A DNA stretch of 64,000 nt from Ezakiella sp. (GCA_022766605.1 JALEOH010000039.1:1-64000); one strand, 5' to 3'; shown: positions 52,827 through 62,323, counted from the stretch's first letter. Translations and numbers: made by a program. Notes: a model not told the origin generated them from the letters alone.

Positions 52827-53531
52827 TTAAACAATGTTGATGTAAATATCATCGAATAAATTATTTTGACTGTAAACTATCTTCTCCGAATTTAATAGAT
52901 CGAGTATTGATAAGAATGCAGTAATTAAAAACTCCTTATCTCTATCTTTAGATAATTCTCTAAGACTGGTCTTGCCAAGTATATTTACCCTTTCTACTAT
53001 ATAATTTGATAGTTCTTCGATAGTGTATTTATCACTTATAATAGCTTCTTCTTCAAAATCTTCTCTAGATATAAAGTTCTTTATGATATTGTTGGTTATA
53101 CTACTCAATCGATCTAAATTATACTGAATGATATATATTGATTCATTAGAAAATAAATCAGCGCTCATAAGTCTATCGTATGACTTGAGGTTGTAATTAT
53201 ATCTATTGGATAGCTCATCTGCTGCATATTTAAATCTACTATATACTATTAACTGATCTACGAGATTGGTACGAGGATCGTCATCCTCTATATCTTCCTT
53301 TTTTGGAAGTAACATCTTAGTCTTGATGTTTAAAAGTGTTGCAGCAAGATAAAGAAATTCGACTTGGACTTCTATGCCTCTAATGGTGTTTTCTCTAATT
53401 GCATTTAAATATTCTTTAGTTATAAAGTTGATTGGAATATCATAGATATCTATTTCATTTTTTTTTATTAAATCAAGCAATAAATCAAGTGGACCATTGT
53501 ATTGATCTAGATTCACTAAGATATCTGTCAT
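52827..53531 (-). CDS. scpA: Segregation and condensation protein A
   Basis: 234-residue kleisin of the SMC-ScpAB complex. It has Y-N-G-P-L-D-L-L-L near the N-terminus, the I-P-I-N-x-I-T-x-E-Y-L segment, T-K-M-L-L-P and a C-terminal winged helix. An ATGA overlap with the M50 gene at 53531 favours this start over an ATG four codons upstream. No smc is in the window. Confidence 0.92.
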   Translation of the reverse strand: MTDILVNLDQYNGPLDLLLDLIKKNEIDIYDIPINFITKEYLNAIRENTIRGIEVQVEFLYLAATLLNIKTKMLLPKKEDIEDDDPRTNLVDQLIVYSRFKYAADELSNRYNYNLKSYDRLMSADLFSNESIYIIQYNLDRLSSITNNIIKNFISREDFEEEAIISDKYTIEELSNYIVERVNILGKTSLRELSKDRDKEFLITAFLSILDLLNSEKIVYSQNNLFDDIYINIV

Positions 53532-54115
53532 TTTAATATCCATTCAAATATTGGCCAAATCACTAAATTCATTATTTTAGATACAGAGCCAGAGACTATC
53601 AAAATTAGTAATACTAATGATGAATATCTCGAGTATTTTGAGACTTCATAGGCTGTTCTCCTGCTAAAGAATGACAATAATATATTCGATCCATCAAGAG
53701 GTGGTATTGGAATAAGATTAAATACAGCCAAATTGAGATTTATTATCATTAAATAAACCAATAGATCAATGATGAAAGTGGAATTGATACTGGCATATTT
53801 TAATATTTTGCCAAATATAAATGCAAATAAGAAATTTGTAGCTATTCCTGCAATACTAACAAAGAACATACCTACATTGTAATTCTTTAAATTATTACTA
53901 TTTACTGGCACGGGCTTAGCCCATCCAAATTTAAATATAAATAAACTCATAACGCCAAGTGGATCAAGATGCTTGAATGGATTTAGTGAAAGTCTTCCTT
54001 CATTTTTAGCACTATTATCACCAAAAAGCATTGCCACAAATCCGTGCGCAAACTCGTGAACTACTATTGCAAAAGTAACAGCAATTACTTGAATTATTAT
54101 AGTTTTAAAATCCAT
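53528..54115 (-). CDS. Site-2 protease family zinc metalloprotease (M50, rhomboid-free)
   Basis: 195 residues, about five or six membrane helices. Zinc motif H-E-F-A-H in the first helix and the third ligand in N-L-I-P-I-P-P-L-D-G. It belongs to the short clostridial M50 group without PDZ domains. Its usual position before scpA is kept. TAATG overlaps with the phosphorylase gene. Substrate unknown. Confidence 0.9.
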   Translation of the reverse strand: MDFKTIIIQVIAVTFAIVVHEFAHGFVAMLFGDNSAKNEGRLSLNPFKHLDPLGVMSLFIFKFGWAKPVPVNSNNLKNYNVGMFFVSIAGIATNFLFAFIFGKILKYASINSTFIIDLLVYLMIINLNLAVFNLIPIPPLDGSNILLSFFSRRTAYEVSKYSRYSSLVLLILIVSGSVSKIMNLVIWPIFEWILK

Positions 54116-55404
54116 TATATTACCTCTATTATTCTATTCTTTTTCGTTGAAATATCTAACAAATTATAAGAACTCTTAATTAAATCATCTATATCAGATA
54201 AGTTTTTATTTGTGTAGATGTTATAAATTACATCACCCTCATTAACAAAATCTCCCCAAACTTTATTGAAATATATTCCCGCTCCAAAATCAATCTTATC
54301 TTCTTTCTTTTCTCGTCCTGCCCCAGATAATAGTGAGAGTTGACCAATCAGATTGGCATCATAGTCAATAAATCCATCTCCACACGCTTTTATTTCTATT
54401 TGATTTTTAGCTAAACTAAATTTATTGATATCTTTTATGAAGCTAATATCACCACCTTGATATGAGACCATTTGCTCAAATTTATTTAGTGCTGAGCCAT
54501 CATCAATCACTTCTCTACATTGAGCTTTTATGTCATTGATATTTTCATTTGGTCTAATCAATTTAACAGCATGAGCGGAAAAATCAACTGCCATTTGATA
54601 CACATCTTCTTTTAAGTCGCCTTTTAAGACATCTACAACTTCAATAATCTCAAGAGTATTTCCAACAGATCTTCCAATTGGATTATTCATATCGCTAAGA
54701 ACTATATTAATTTCTCGTCCATTTTTATAAGCAATATATTTCATAATGCTAGCTAGTTCTCTAGCCTGTTCAATATTCTTCATAAAAGCACCTTTTCCAA
54801 CCTTTAGGTCAATGGATAAAGCCTTATTTTTTATTGCAAGCTTTTTACTCATAATTGAAGATGCGATTAGAGAAATATTATCAACTGTTGCAGTAACATC
54901 TCGAAGTTCATAAAGTATTTTATCTGCTGGAGCCAATTCCTTTGTTTGTGCTGAGATTACAATGCCAATTTCACGAGCTTGTTTTTCAATTTTATTTTTA
55001 CTTAGATATACATTAAACTGAGGTATACTCTCTAGTTTATCAAGAGTTCCACCTGTTATTCCCAGTCCGCGACCACTCATTTTTATAATCGGTACTCCAA
55101 GTGCTGACAATATTGGCGCAATAACCAAAGTTAATTTATCACCTACACCACCTGTTGAATGCTTATCTATTGAATGCTCGCTAATACCACTAATATATTC
55201 TGTTTCACCTGTTTCAACCATAGCCATCGTAAGATCATAAGTTTCATCAACAGTCAATTTATTCAAATATATCGCCATTAATAAAGCAGATATCTGATAA
55301 TCGGGCACAACGCCTTCTACAATTGATTTTATTGCAAAATATATTTCTTCATGAGATAATTCAAATTTATCTCTCTTTTTTTCAATAATGTCTAAGAATC
55401 TCAT
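54115..55404 (-). CDS. pdp: Pyrimidine-nucleoside phosphorylase
   Basis: 429 residues. Phosphorolysis of uridine, thymidine or deoxyuridine. It has the signature K-H-S-T-G-G-V-G-D-K, S-G-R-G-L-G-x-T-G-G-T-L-D-K-L-E and A-P-A-D-K. The C-terminal alpha/beta domain is present and the length is normal. It overlaps nudF by four bases (ATGA). In clostridia this gene commonly stands near nudF and deoB; deoB is not here. Confidence 0.93.
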   Translation of the reverse strand: MRFLDIIEKKRDKFELSHEEIYFAIKSIVEGVVPDYQISALLMAIYLNKLTVDETYDLTMAMVETGETEYISGISEHSIDKHSTGGVGDKLTLVIAPILSALGVPIIKMSGRGLGITGGTLDKLESIPQFNVYLSKNKIEKQAREIGIVISAQTKELAPADKILYELRDVTATVDNISLIASSIMSKKLAIKNKALSIDLKVGKGAFMKNIEQARELASIMKYIAYKNGREINIVLSDMNNPIGRSVGNTLEIIEVVDVLKGDLKEDVYQMAVDFSAHAVKLIRPNENINDIKAQCREVIDDGSALNKFEQMVSYQGGDISFIKDINKFSLAKNQIEIKACGDGFIDYDANLIGQLSLLSGAGREKKEDKIDFGAGIYFNKVWGDFVNEGDVIYNIYTNKNLSDIDDLIKSSYNLLDISTKKNRIIEVI

Positions 55405-55925
55405 TTTATTAAATCTTTAGCGATATTATATGCAATAACCGTCTTCATATCAGTAATATCCAGATCGTCAATCATCTGTCCAATTTTTTCAATATCATAA
55501 TAAGCAAAATCCAAATTTTCCTTTTGCTCTCCAATGTTTTTAGGATCTATAACATAAAAAAAGTTTATTTTCTCTGTAGAATATCCCGGAGAGCTATAAA
55601 GAGCCATTACAAATTCAGGATTTGGCTCTATGATTCCAGTTTCCTCCTCAAGCTCGCGAGAAGCTGCCTCTAGCGGAGTTTCTCCCTTATCTATTATTCC
55701 TGCTGGAATTTCAAGAAGTTCCTTATTAATCGCCTTTCTATAGTGGTTTAATAGTAGTAATTCCCTACCCTTTATTACAACAATAGCTACTGTACCATCG
55801 TGTTCAACAATCTCACGCTTAGAGTATTTTCTATCAGGTAACTCTACTGAATCAACTCTAAGATTAATAATCTTTCCTTCATAAACTTTATCGCTTTTTA
55901 TTGTGGTCTCAATATTATTATTCAT
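55401..55925 (-). CDS. nudF: Nudix hydrolase, ADP-ribose pyrophosphatase type
   Basis: 174 residues. The Nudix box G-x5-E-x7-R-E-L-x-E-E-T-G is complete (G-I-I-D-K-G-E-T-P to R-E-L-E-E-E-T-G), and E-I-P-A-G-I-I-D before it fits ADP-ribose hydrolases. A G-Y-S-T-E-K motif follows the box. AGAGGA precedes the ATG, next to recN. Confidence 0.9.
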   Translation of the reverse strand: MNNNIETTIKSDKVYEGKIINLRVDSVELPDRKYSKREIVEHDGTVAIVVIKGRELLLLNHYRKAINKELLEIPAGIIDKGETPLEAASRELEEETGIIEPNPEFVMALYSSPGYSTEKINFFYVIDPKNIGEQKENLDFAYYDIEKIGQMIDDLDITDMKTVIAYNIAKDLIK

Positions 55926-55926
55926 A

Positions 55927-57588
55927 TTATCCTCTCTTTTCCTCTAGCAAATCTCGAGCATTTTGAAGCGTTGAATCATTTATTTTTTCACCACTTAATA
56001 GCCTTGCTAGCTCCTTTACCCTTTCCTCAAAATCCAATTCTTTTACATTAGAAATAGTTTCATCATTTTCGTCATGCTTTTCTATTTTAAAATGAGTGTC
56101 GGCTTTTGCTATAATCTGTGGTAAATGCGAAATCAATATTACTTGACAATTTTTTGAAAGTTCGCTTAATCTATTTCCAACTGCATTTGCCACTTTCCCA
56201 CTTAGCCCAGCATCAATCTCATCAAATACCAAAGTTTTATCACTATCATCTGCATAAATCTTCTTAAGTGCTAACATAAATCTACTCATCTCCCCGCCAG
56301 AAATAATATCTCTTAATGGCAATAGATCAGATCCTTTATTTGTTGCTGCTAAAAATTCAACATTATCTATTCCAGTAGATGAAGGTGACGAATTTTTAAA
56401 ATCAATTTGAAATCTAATATTTAGCATATCAAGCTCTTTTAACTCAATCGTTAGTCTCTTTTCAATTTTTTCGGCAAACTGTTTACGCATATTACTTAAT
56501 TCATTAGCTCTATCCATATAAAGTGAATTAGCCACCTCTAGCTCATTTGTTTTTTCATTTATTAAATATTCAATGTTTTTTAGTCTATCTAATTCCGATT
56601 GAAATTCTAGTTTTTTATCTAAAATCCCATCGATATCTAGAGAATATTTTTTCTTTAAGCTCTGAATCTTTGCAAGTCTTGAGTTAATATCCTCAAGTCT
56701 TAATTCATCATAATCATCCTCAGTAAAATTTGCAAGCTCCATATTTATATCTTCTATCTCATAAAGTGAGCTTTCTAGTCTCTTTCTCAATTCGAGAAAA
56801 CCATCATCATATTCTTCAATTTTATTCATATAGCTGATTGCTTCAGATAAGTTGGTTATGACGCCATTATTATAATCATCTCCACTTAATAAACTCTTGG
56901 TTTTATATATCGAATTATTAATAAGTTGAAAGTTTTCAAGCCTCAAAAGCTCTTCCTGCAATTCATCATCTTCACTAGGCCTTAAATTCATATTTTCAAT
57001 CTCATTTATTTGAAAATCCAAATAATCGATTTCATTATCCAAATTTTTAGATTTATCTTGCAAATTATTTAATTCATTTTTTATATTCTGATATTGCTTA
57101 AAAGCATTTTGAACTTCTATAAGCCTAGAACTGATTTCATCATCAAAAGAATCGATTAACGGTAGATAATTTTCAGGATTTAATAGCAGCTGATGCTCAT
57201 ATTGACCGTATATATCACAGAGATCTTTTGTTAACATTTTAAGATCATTTAATGTGACAGAAAAGCCATTTACTCTTGAGATAGATGGATAATTGGTATA
57301 AAGATCTCGTCTTATTAGAATCGATTCCTCTTCATTTGAAAGCCCGAGCTTTTTCAATTTTTCTTCAATTAAATCTGTATTTAAAAATCGAACCTCAATT
57401 ATAGAATGCTCTTCTCCCGATTTAATCATAGATTTAGATGCTCGCTCTCCCAAGCAAACTCCAAGCGCTTCGAATACAATTGATTTACCAGCACCAGTTT
57501 CACCACTAATAATATTTAAGCCTTTATTAAATTGGATGAACGAATCCTTAATCAATGCAAAATTGCGGATTCTAATATCTAAAATCAT
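55927..57588 (-). CDS. recN: DNA repair protein RecN
   Basis: 553-residue SMC-like ATPase in double-strand break repair. It has L-x-I-R-N-F-A-L-I at the N-terminus, Walker A S-G-E-T-G-A-G-K-S, coiled-coil arms (about 150-340), S-G-G-E-M-S-R-F and Walker B L-V-F-D-E-I-D-A-G-L-S-G. TAATG overlap with tlyA. No argR or sporulation gene flanks it. Confidence 0.95.
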   Translation of the reverse strand: MILDIRIRNFALIKDSFIQFNKGLNIISGETGAGKSIVFEALGVCLGERASKSMIKSGEEHSIIEVRFLNTDLIEEKLKKLGLSNEEESILIRRDLYTNYPSISRVNGFSVTLNDLKMLTKDLCDIYGQYEHQLLLNPENYLPLIDSFDDEISSRLIEVQNAFKQYQNIKNELNNLQDKSKNLDNEIDYLDFQINEIENMNLRPSEDDELQEELLRLENFQLINNSIYKTKSLLSGDDYNNGVITNLSEAISYMNKIEEYDDGFLELRKRLESSLYEIEDINMELANFTEDDYDELRLEDINSRLAKIQSLKKKYSLDIDGILDKKLEFQSELDRLKNIEYLINEKTNELEVANSLYMDRANELSNMRKQFAEKIEKRLTIELKELDMLNIRFQIDFKNSSPSSTGIDNVEFLAATNKGSDLLPLRDIISGGEMSRFMLALKKIYADDSDKTLVFDEIDAGLSGKVANAVGNRLSELSKNCQVILISHLPQIIAKADTHFKIEKHDENDETISNVKELDFEERVKELARLLSGEKINDSTLQNARDLLEEKRG

Positions 57589-58304
57589 TAATCCTCCATA
57601 TATTTAAAATATACTAAATACTCAATATTGCCCGCTTTGCCTAAAATTGGGGATTTGTCATAATCTATCATCTGAAATCCTTCTCTTTTAAATTCCAAAA
57701 TAATATTCTCAAGTATTTTCTCTCTTAAAATATTATCTTTAACAACACCTGATTTCCCTATATTCTCTTCTCCTACTTCAAATTGTGGCTTAATTAAAGC
57801 TATTAGACTTGAACCATTATAAACAGAGCTCTTTATAGAAGACAATATCTTCAATATTGAAATAAAACTTACATCAACTGTCACCACATCGTATTTATAC
57901 CCATTATTGACAAATTCTCTTATATCAGTATTTTCAAATACTCTTATTTTTCTATTATTACGTAGAGAGTTATCAAGTTGGTCACTTCCAACATCGACAC
58001 AGTCAATGCTCTTAGCTCCATATTTTAACAAAATCTGTGTAAATCCACCAGTCGATGATCCAATGTCAAGTGCAGTTTTATAATCTATATCTATATTAAA
58101 TTTCTCAATGGCATATCTAAGTTTATGAGCAGCTCTTCCTACATATATCTCTTCTTCAATTAAATCCACGACATCGCCTTCTATTTTATAACCGGTCTTG
58201 GTAATAGTTATATCATTAACCTTTACCTTACCTGATTTTATTAAATCTTGAGCTTTGGAGCGTGATATATTATATTGATTTGATAAAAAAATATCCAATC
58301 TCAA
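57588..58304 (-). CDS. tlyA: TlyA family rRNA 2'-O-methyltransferase
   Basis: 238 residues. An S4 domain at the N-terminus (R-S-K-A-Q-D-L-I-K-S-G) is fused to an FtsJ-like SAM methyltransferase with D-I-G-S-S-T-G-G-F-T and D-V-S-F-I-S. Some members also act as hemolysins, but the enzyme role is the safer one. The start is TTG with GAGGA nine bases upstream; the gene overlaps ispA by four bases. Position between ispA and recN is classical. Confidence 0.9.
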   Translation of the reverse strand: MRLDIFLSNQYNISRSKAQDLIKSGKVKVNDITITKTGYKIEGDVVDLIEEEIYVGRAAHKLRYAIEKFNIDIDYKTALDIGSSTGGFTQILLKYGAKSIDCVDVGSDQLDNSLRNNRKIRVFENTDIREFVNNGYKYDVVTVDVSFISILKILSSIKSSVYNGSSLIALIKPQFEVGEENIGKSGVVKDNILREKILENIILEFKREGFQMIDYDKSPILGKAGNIEYLVYFKYMED

Positions 58305-59131
58305 TTTTCATATTCCTCATCAAAAAGATATAGTATAAGTCCATTGAGCTCACTGGTGTCATAGCCCGCATTTCTTAATTCATCTATAATATTGTGTATT
58401 TCATTTTTATAATAAATTATAAATTCATCAGCCTTAGTTTTATTAATTTTATAAATTCCATCGCCATCACTTCTATCGTCAATTATTTGGAATAATAAAC
58501 CCATATACTTTCCTAAATCATTCAATTTCTTACAAATTTCATCCTCGCAATTAAAATATAAAGCTGGACAAGTAGTAGCTGCCATAATTAATTTAGCGGT
58601 CTTATTTAAAATAATATTAAAATATGTGTTTAAATCTTGTGTACTGGTCTCACATTCTAAGGACTGGCCTCCTATCATGCCCATATGTCCGGAGCATTCA
58701 AATAAATACTTATATGCCTTTATTGTATTTAAGTCGTTATTTATCTGTAATTCGTTAATAGCATTCTCAAAAGACATATTTAGAAGCGCGTCCCCAGATA
58801 GAAGAGCAATATCCTCCCCATATTTTTTATGGACAGTTAGCATCCCTCTTCGATAGTTATCGTTGTCCATGCATTCCATGTCATCGTGAATTAGTGAAAA
58901 CTCATGTATCAATTCCAGTGAAATACCAAGATTGTATATTTCCTTAATATCTTTCCCTAGCATTTTAGTTATAAGTATCAAAATCAGCGGACGCAACCTC
59001 TTGCCCCCGCTTTGAACTGAATATATGCAAGCATTTTTTAATTCATCGCTCAGATAATTTTTACTTGTTATATATCCGTTTAAATATGATTCAAAATCAC
59101 TTAGAATATCCTTAAAAGGGAATATCCTCAT
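58301..59131 (-). CDS. ispA: Polyprenyl (farnesyl/geranyl) diphosphate synthase
   Basis: 276-residue trans-prenyltransferase. First Asp-rich motif D-D-M-E-C-M-D with R-R-G after it, G-G-Q-S-L-E, and second motif D-D-R-S-D. G-G-K-R-L-R-P is near the N-terminus. The frame is open 49 codons upstream through xseB, but AGGA seven bases before the second of two adjacent ATGs sets 59131. It builds on the C5 units made by IspH. dxs, often next to it in firmicutes, is absent from this spot. Confidence 0.92.
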   Translation of the reverse strand: MRIFPFKDILSDFESYLNGYITSKNYLSDELKNACIYSVQSGGKRLRPLILILITKMLGKDIKEIYNLGISLELIHEFSLIHDDMECMDNDNYRRGMLTVHKKYGEDIALLSGDALLNMSFENAINELQINNDLNTIKAYKYLFECSGHMGMIGGQSLECETSTQDLNTYFNIILNKTAKLIMAATTCPALYFNCEDEICKKLNDLGKYMGLLFQIIDDRSDGDGIYKINKTKADEFIIYYKNEIHNIIDELRNAGYDTSELNGLILYLFDEEYEN

Positions 59132-59342
59132 CATGATTTCCTGCTTCTCTATCATCGAAATTATCCTCAACCAAGATATTAAACTCAGCTTGTTTTTTAT
59201 CGAGATATTTCTCACATTCTTCCATAAGTTTCTTTGCTTCTGCAAATAATTCAAAGCTCTTTTCCATTTCAATATCATCCGATTCTAAAAGTTTTGTTAT
59301 CTCTTTGATTCTATTTACAGCTTTTTCATATGAAAATTCCAT
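59112..59342 (-). CDS. xseB: Exodeoxyribonuclease VII small subunit
   Basis: 76 residues, two helices. It has F-S-Y-E-K-A-V-N-R-I-x-E-I and L-F-x-E-A-K-K-L, the conserved family pattern. The C-terminal half is acidic. It overlaps ispA by 20 bases and lies two bases after xseA, its partner. Confidence 0.92.
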   Translation of the reverse strand: MEFSYEKAVNRIKEITKLLESDDIEMEKSFELFAEAKKLMEECEKYLDKKQAEFNILVEDNFDDREAGNHDEDIPF

Positions 59343-59344
59343 AA

Positions 59345-60538
59345 TTACTCCTTTACATCCTTTATAATTGAAATTACTTTACCGCCTTCATATACCGTTT
59401 TTAACAATTTACCTTCTTTGACTAAATTGGAAATTGAAATAGGCCTTCCGTCCTCTCCAATGGTTATAGTATAGCCTTTACTTAAAATAGCATCTTTATC
59501 AAAAGGCATAATTTTTTTATATAATCTTGTTAAAGACAATTTTTCATTGGAAACAATACGAAATATCTCTGACGAAATCTTATTATATATTAAATTAAGC
59601 TCATCTCTAAGTCTATTATATTTTTTAAATGGTGATAGATATTCTAACATTCGCTTATAATTATCCAATTCATCCCCTGCATAAACAATTGCATTATTGA
59701 TTTTATATAATGAATTAGTCAAATCATAATTAAGCTGTTCAAATTCAGCAAATAAATCAGGCGAGATCAATTCAGCAGCCGCAGTTGGTGTGGCAGCCCT
59801 AAGATCCGCAACAAAATCTGTAATTAAATAATCCGGCTCATGTCCAATTGCTGAGACCGTTGGATGAATCGATTCTGATAATTTTCTTGCGATTTTTTCA
59901 TTGTTAAAAACAGCAAGCTCTTCATAGCTTCCCCCACCACGCGTCAATACAACCAAATCTACTTCAATTTTATTAAAATAATCAATTGCACTACATACTT
60001 CATTTATAGTTTCAACACCTTGAACGTGGACTGGATACAATATCAATTCCATTGTAGGAAATCGTCTTCTAATTACTGCACAAAAGTCATTTATTGCAGC
60101 TCCTGTAGGAGAAGTAATAATACCAACTATATTTGGTCTTTCTGGAAGAGTTCTTTTAGTTTTTTCAAATAAACCTTCTTTATCTAATTTCTCTTTAAGT
60201 TCGAGAAATTTTATATATAACTCTCCAAGACCTTCAACTTTTACCGAGCTGACGATGAATTGATAAGTTCCTGCTTTCTCATATAGATCAATTCTACCCT
60301 CAAGTATGATATGATCTCCTTCTTTAAATGGCAACTCGGCATATTGTTTAACAGCATTAAATATTACGCATTTAATTCTCGCATCCTCATCTTTTAATTC
60401 AAAATAAAGATGACCTCCTCGGGACGGCTCTTTAAATGGACATACCTCCCCCTCTAATTGAACTGATTTTAAGTTTATATCTGAGGTGATGATCCTTTTT
60501 ATATAATTATTTATACCTGATACGCTAAACTCAAGCAT
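59345..60538 (-). CDS. xseA: Exodeoxyribonuclease VII large subunit
   Basis: 397 residues. An N-terminal OB fold (V-S-G-I-N-N-Y-I, G-H-L-Y-F-x-L-K-D) is followed by the catalytic region with G-I-I-T-S-P-T-G-A-A, T-R-G-G-G-S and A-I-G-H-E-P-D. The tail K-G-Y-T-I is typical. It overlaps nusB by eight bases. Confidence 0.95.
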   Translation of the reverse strand: MLEFSVSGINNYIKRIITSDINLKSVQLEGEVCPFKEPSRGGHLYFELKDEDARIKCVIFNAVKQYAELPFKEGDHIILEGRIDLYEKAGTYQFIVSSVKVEGLGELYIKFLELKEKLDKEGLFEKTKRTLPERPNIVGIITSPTGAAINDFCAVIRRRFPTMELILYPVHVQGVETINEVCSAIDYFNKIEVDLVVLTRGGGSYEELAVFNNEKIARKLSESIHPTVSAIGHEPDYLITDFVADLRAATPTAAAELISPDLFAEFEQLNYDLTNSLYKINNAIVYAGDELDNYKRMLEYLSPFKKYNRLRDELNLIYNKISSEIFRIVSNEKLSLTRLYKKIMPFDKDAILSKGYTITIGEDGRPISISNLVKEGKLLKTVYEGGKVISIIKDVKE

Positions 60539-60938
60539 GCTTTCTCACTATATCCCCTAGAAAAGCATTTATAACCTTATACTGATCTGTTGCTGAAAAT
60601 CTTTTGGAGAGTAGAACTGCCTCGTTGATCGCAATACTATCAATAGTATTCATTTGAAATATTTCAGTTAAAGCAACCCTAATAATCGATAAATCAATAG
60701 CAGATAGCCTTGCGCCTCTAAAGTCGGACATATTCTCATCTATCATTCCATCGATTTCGTCCTTGTGTTCAACAAAAGTAGCAACAATTGTTAGATAATA
60801 TTTATAATTACTATTGCTAAAACCATTATCATCTATGAAATCATATGCAAGAGATTTACTAAATTCATCCCTAATTTCCATTGAATATAAAGTTTTAAAA
60901 GCTTCTTCTCGTTGTTCTTTTCTATTTTCTTTGCTCAT
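60531..60938 (-). CDS. nusB: Transcription antitermination factor NusB
   Basis: 135 residues, all-helical. It has R-x-E-A-F-K-T-L-Y near the N-terminus, and D-L-S-I-I-R-V-A-L-T-E-I and A-I-N-E-A-V-x-L-S-K-R-F. It joins NusE at boxA in rRNA transcription. The ATG has no ribosome-binding site: a hairpin overlapping the asp23 stop lies directly upstream. Confidence 0.92.
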   Translation of the reverse strand: MSKENRKEQREEAFKTLYSMEIRDEFSKSLAYDFIDDNGFSNSNYKYYLTIVATFVEHKDEIDGMIDENMSDFRGARLSAIDLSIIRVALTEIFQMNTIDSIAINEAVLLSKRFSATDQYKVINAFLGDIVRKHA

Positions 60939-60950
60939 TATTATTTTAAA

Positions 60951-60967
60951 AAGCCCATATAGGGCTT
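60951..60967 (-). terminator. Hairpin between asp23 and nusB
   Basis: AAGCCC-TATAT-GGGCTT on the minus strand, followed by TTTAAAA. The stem covers the asp23 stop codon and ends 12 bases before the nusB ATG. It could reduce read-through or be an attenuator. Confidence 0.5.
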
Positions 60968-61349
60968 AGGCTTTATTTTCTTCAAGTGGATTCTTTTTAA
61001 TAAAGAGCCCAGAAACTAAGACATTTACTTCTTTGACCATTAAGCCGGTCATCGTTTCTATTGAAGATTTTACATTTAATTGAACTTTGGATGCAACTTC
61101 AGATATGTTAACACCATATACTAGCTCAACCGAGAGATCGATTATAACCTCGTTGTTATTTGTTTCAACTTTAACTCCCATATTTGGCTGTTTAGAGAAA
61201 ATATCTGTAATAGTTGCTGTAACAGATTTAGTAATTTTATTTACTCCATCTATTTCTTCTGCTGCTATCTTAGCAATATTAGCTATAACATTTTCGCTGA
61301 TGTTTACATTGCCATCAGTTAAATGAATATTTTCGTTTTCGTTTTTCAT
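60966..61349 (-). CDS. Asp23/Gls24 family envelope stress protein (YqhY-like)
   Basis: 127 residues. The Asp23 domain has V-I-A-N-I-A-x-x-A-A-E-E-I-D-G-V, V-E-T-x-x-x-E-V-I-I-D-L-S-V-E-L-V-Y-G and S-I-E-x-M-T-G-L-x-V-x-E-V-N-V. This is the paralogue normally found before nusB, as yqhY is in B. subtilis. AGGAGG precedes the ATG. The first paralogue is at 15502. Confidence 0.9.
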   Translation of the reverse strand: MKNENENIHLTDGNVNISENVIANIAKIAAEEIDGVNKITKSVTATITDIFSKQPNMGVKVETNNNEVIIDLSVELVYGVNISEVASKVQLNVKSSIETMTGLMVKEVNVLVSGLFIKKNPLEENKA

Positions 61350-61373
61350 AATTTCCTCCTATGACAAAGTCAA

Positions 61374-61706
61374 TTATTCGTCTTCGTCCTCAACTTCATC
61401 TTCGTCAATTTCTTCAAAATCGTAATCATCGTCGAAATCGCTATCCCAATCGACATCTCCCCAATCGTCATAATCATAGTCCTCATCATCTAGCATTGAT
61501 TCAAATTCTGCTAAATCTTCATCGACTAGTTCTACATAATTTTCTAGATTGTGAAAATCTTCATTTAGCATATCAATTTCATCTGCAACTAGCCCTAGGC
61601 AATCTATAATTCCTAAGATAACTTTTTGATTATTATCATCCATAGTATAGCCAAATCCCTCAGCTAGACCTTTTAAATAAGCTACTTTATTGCTAATTAA
61701 ATCCAT
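61374..61706 (-). CDS. Small acidic protein of the clostridial CD1247 type
   Basis: 110 residues. The N-terminal 60 residues have K-V-A-Y-L-K-G-L-A-E-G and I-I-D-C-L-G-L-V-A-D-E-I, a conserved helix pair in small clostridial proteins next to efp and asp23 (called CD1247 N-terminal domain). The rest is almost only Asp, Glu and Tyr. GGAGG precedes the ATG. Function unknown. Confidence 0.75.
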   Translation of the reverse strand: MDLISNKVAYLKGLAEGFGYTMDDNNQKVILGIIDCLGLVADEIDMLNEDFHNLENYVELVDEDLAEFESMLDDEDYDYDDWGDVDWDSDFDDDYDFEEIDEDEVEDEDE

Positions 61707-61715
61707 TGTAACCTC

Positions 61716-62273
61716 CTATACTCTTGATAGATATTCCCCAGTTCTGGTATCGATTTTTAGTACATCTCCATTTTCTACAAATAGTGGAACTTGTAAAGTA
61801 AAGCCCGTTTCTACAGTCGCTGGCTTAGATGCAGAGCCTGAGGTATCACCCTTTAACCCAACTTCAGTATGAGTTACTTCTAATTCAACAAAATTAGGAG
61901 CCAATACTTCAAAAGCTTTGCCTTCAAACATCCTTACTGTTGCAGTATCGTTTTCACGCATAAACTGCATTGCTTCTTCGACAATATCCTTACCAATTGG
62001 CATTTGCTCGTAAGTATCATTGTCCATAAAATAATAGAGTTCACCATCATTATAGAGATATTGCATATCTCTTGTAACTATTTGAGCTTCTTCATATCTT
62101 TCTGAAGGATTGAAATTGATTTCTCTAATTCCACCTTTTACTACATTTCTAATCTTAGTACTAACAAATGCTGCACCTTTGCCTGGCTTAACATGTTGAA
62201 AGTCAAGTACTTGATATACTTCACCATCCATGATGAAAGTTACACCTTTACGGAATTCACTTGCTGATATCAT
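61716..62273 (-). CDS. efp: Elongation factor P
   Basis: 185 residues. EF-P helps ribosomes through polyproline. It has the KOW-like N-terminal domain with V-K-P-G-K-G-A-A-F (the lysine at the modification loop) and two OB domains ending in [17 protein letters not shown] precedes the ATG and a promoter lies just upstream. Confidence 0.95.
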   Translation of the reverse strand: MISASEFRKGVTFIMDGEVYQVLDFQHVKPGKGAAFVSTKIRNVVKGGIREINFNPSERYEEAQIVTRDMQYLYNDGELYYFMDNDTYEQMPIGKDIVEEAMQFMRENDTATVRMFEGKAFEVLAPNFVELEVTHTEVGLKGDTSGSASKPATVETGFTLQVPLFVENGDVLKIDTRTGEYLSRV

Positions 62274-62294
62274 AGACTACCTCCTTATGTTCTA

Positions 62295-62323
62295 ATTTTA
62301 TCATATTTTTTAAAAAATAGCAA
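62295..62323 (-). promoter_or_regulatory. Promoter of efp
   Basis: On the minus strand TTGCTA, 17-base spacer (TTTTTTAAAAAATATGA), TAAAAT. It starts immediately after the stop of the upstream pilus-type gene. It probably drives efp, the CD1247-type gene, asp23, nusB and genes beyond. Confidence 0.7.

Noticed and set aside
61361-61609. His/Asn/Leu-rich plus-strand open frame
   Set aside because: It is the antisense of the Asp/Glu tail of the small CD1247-type protein.
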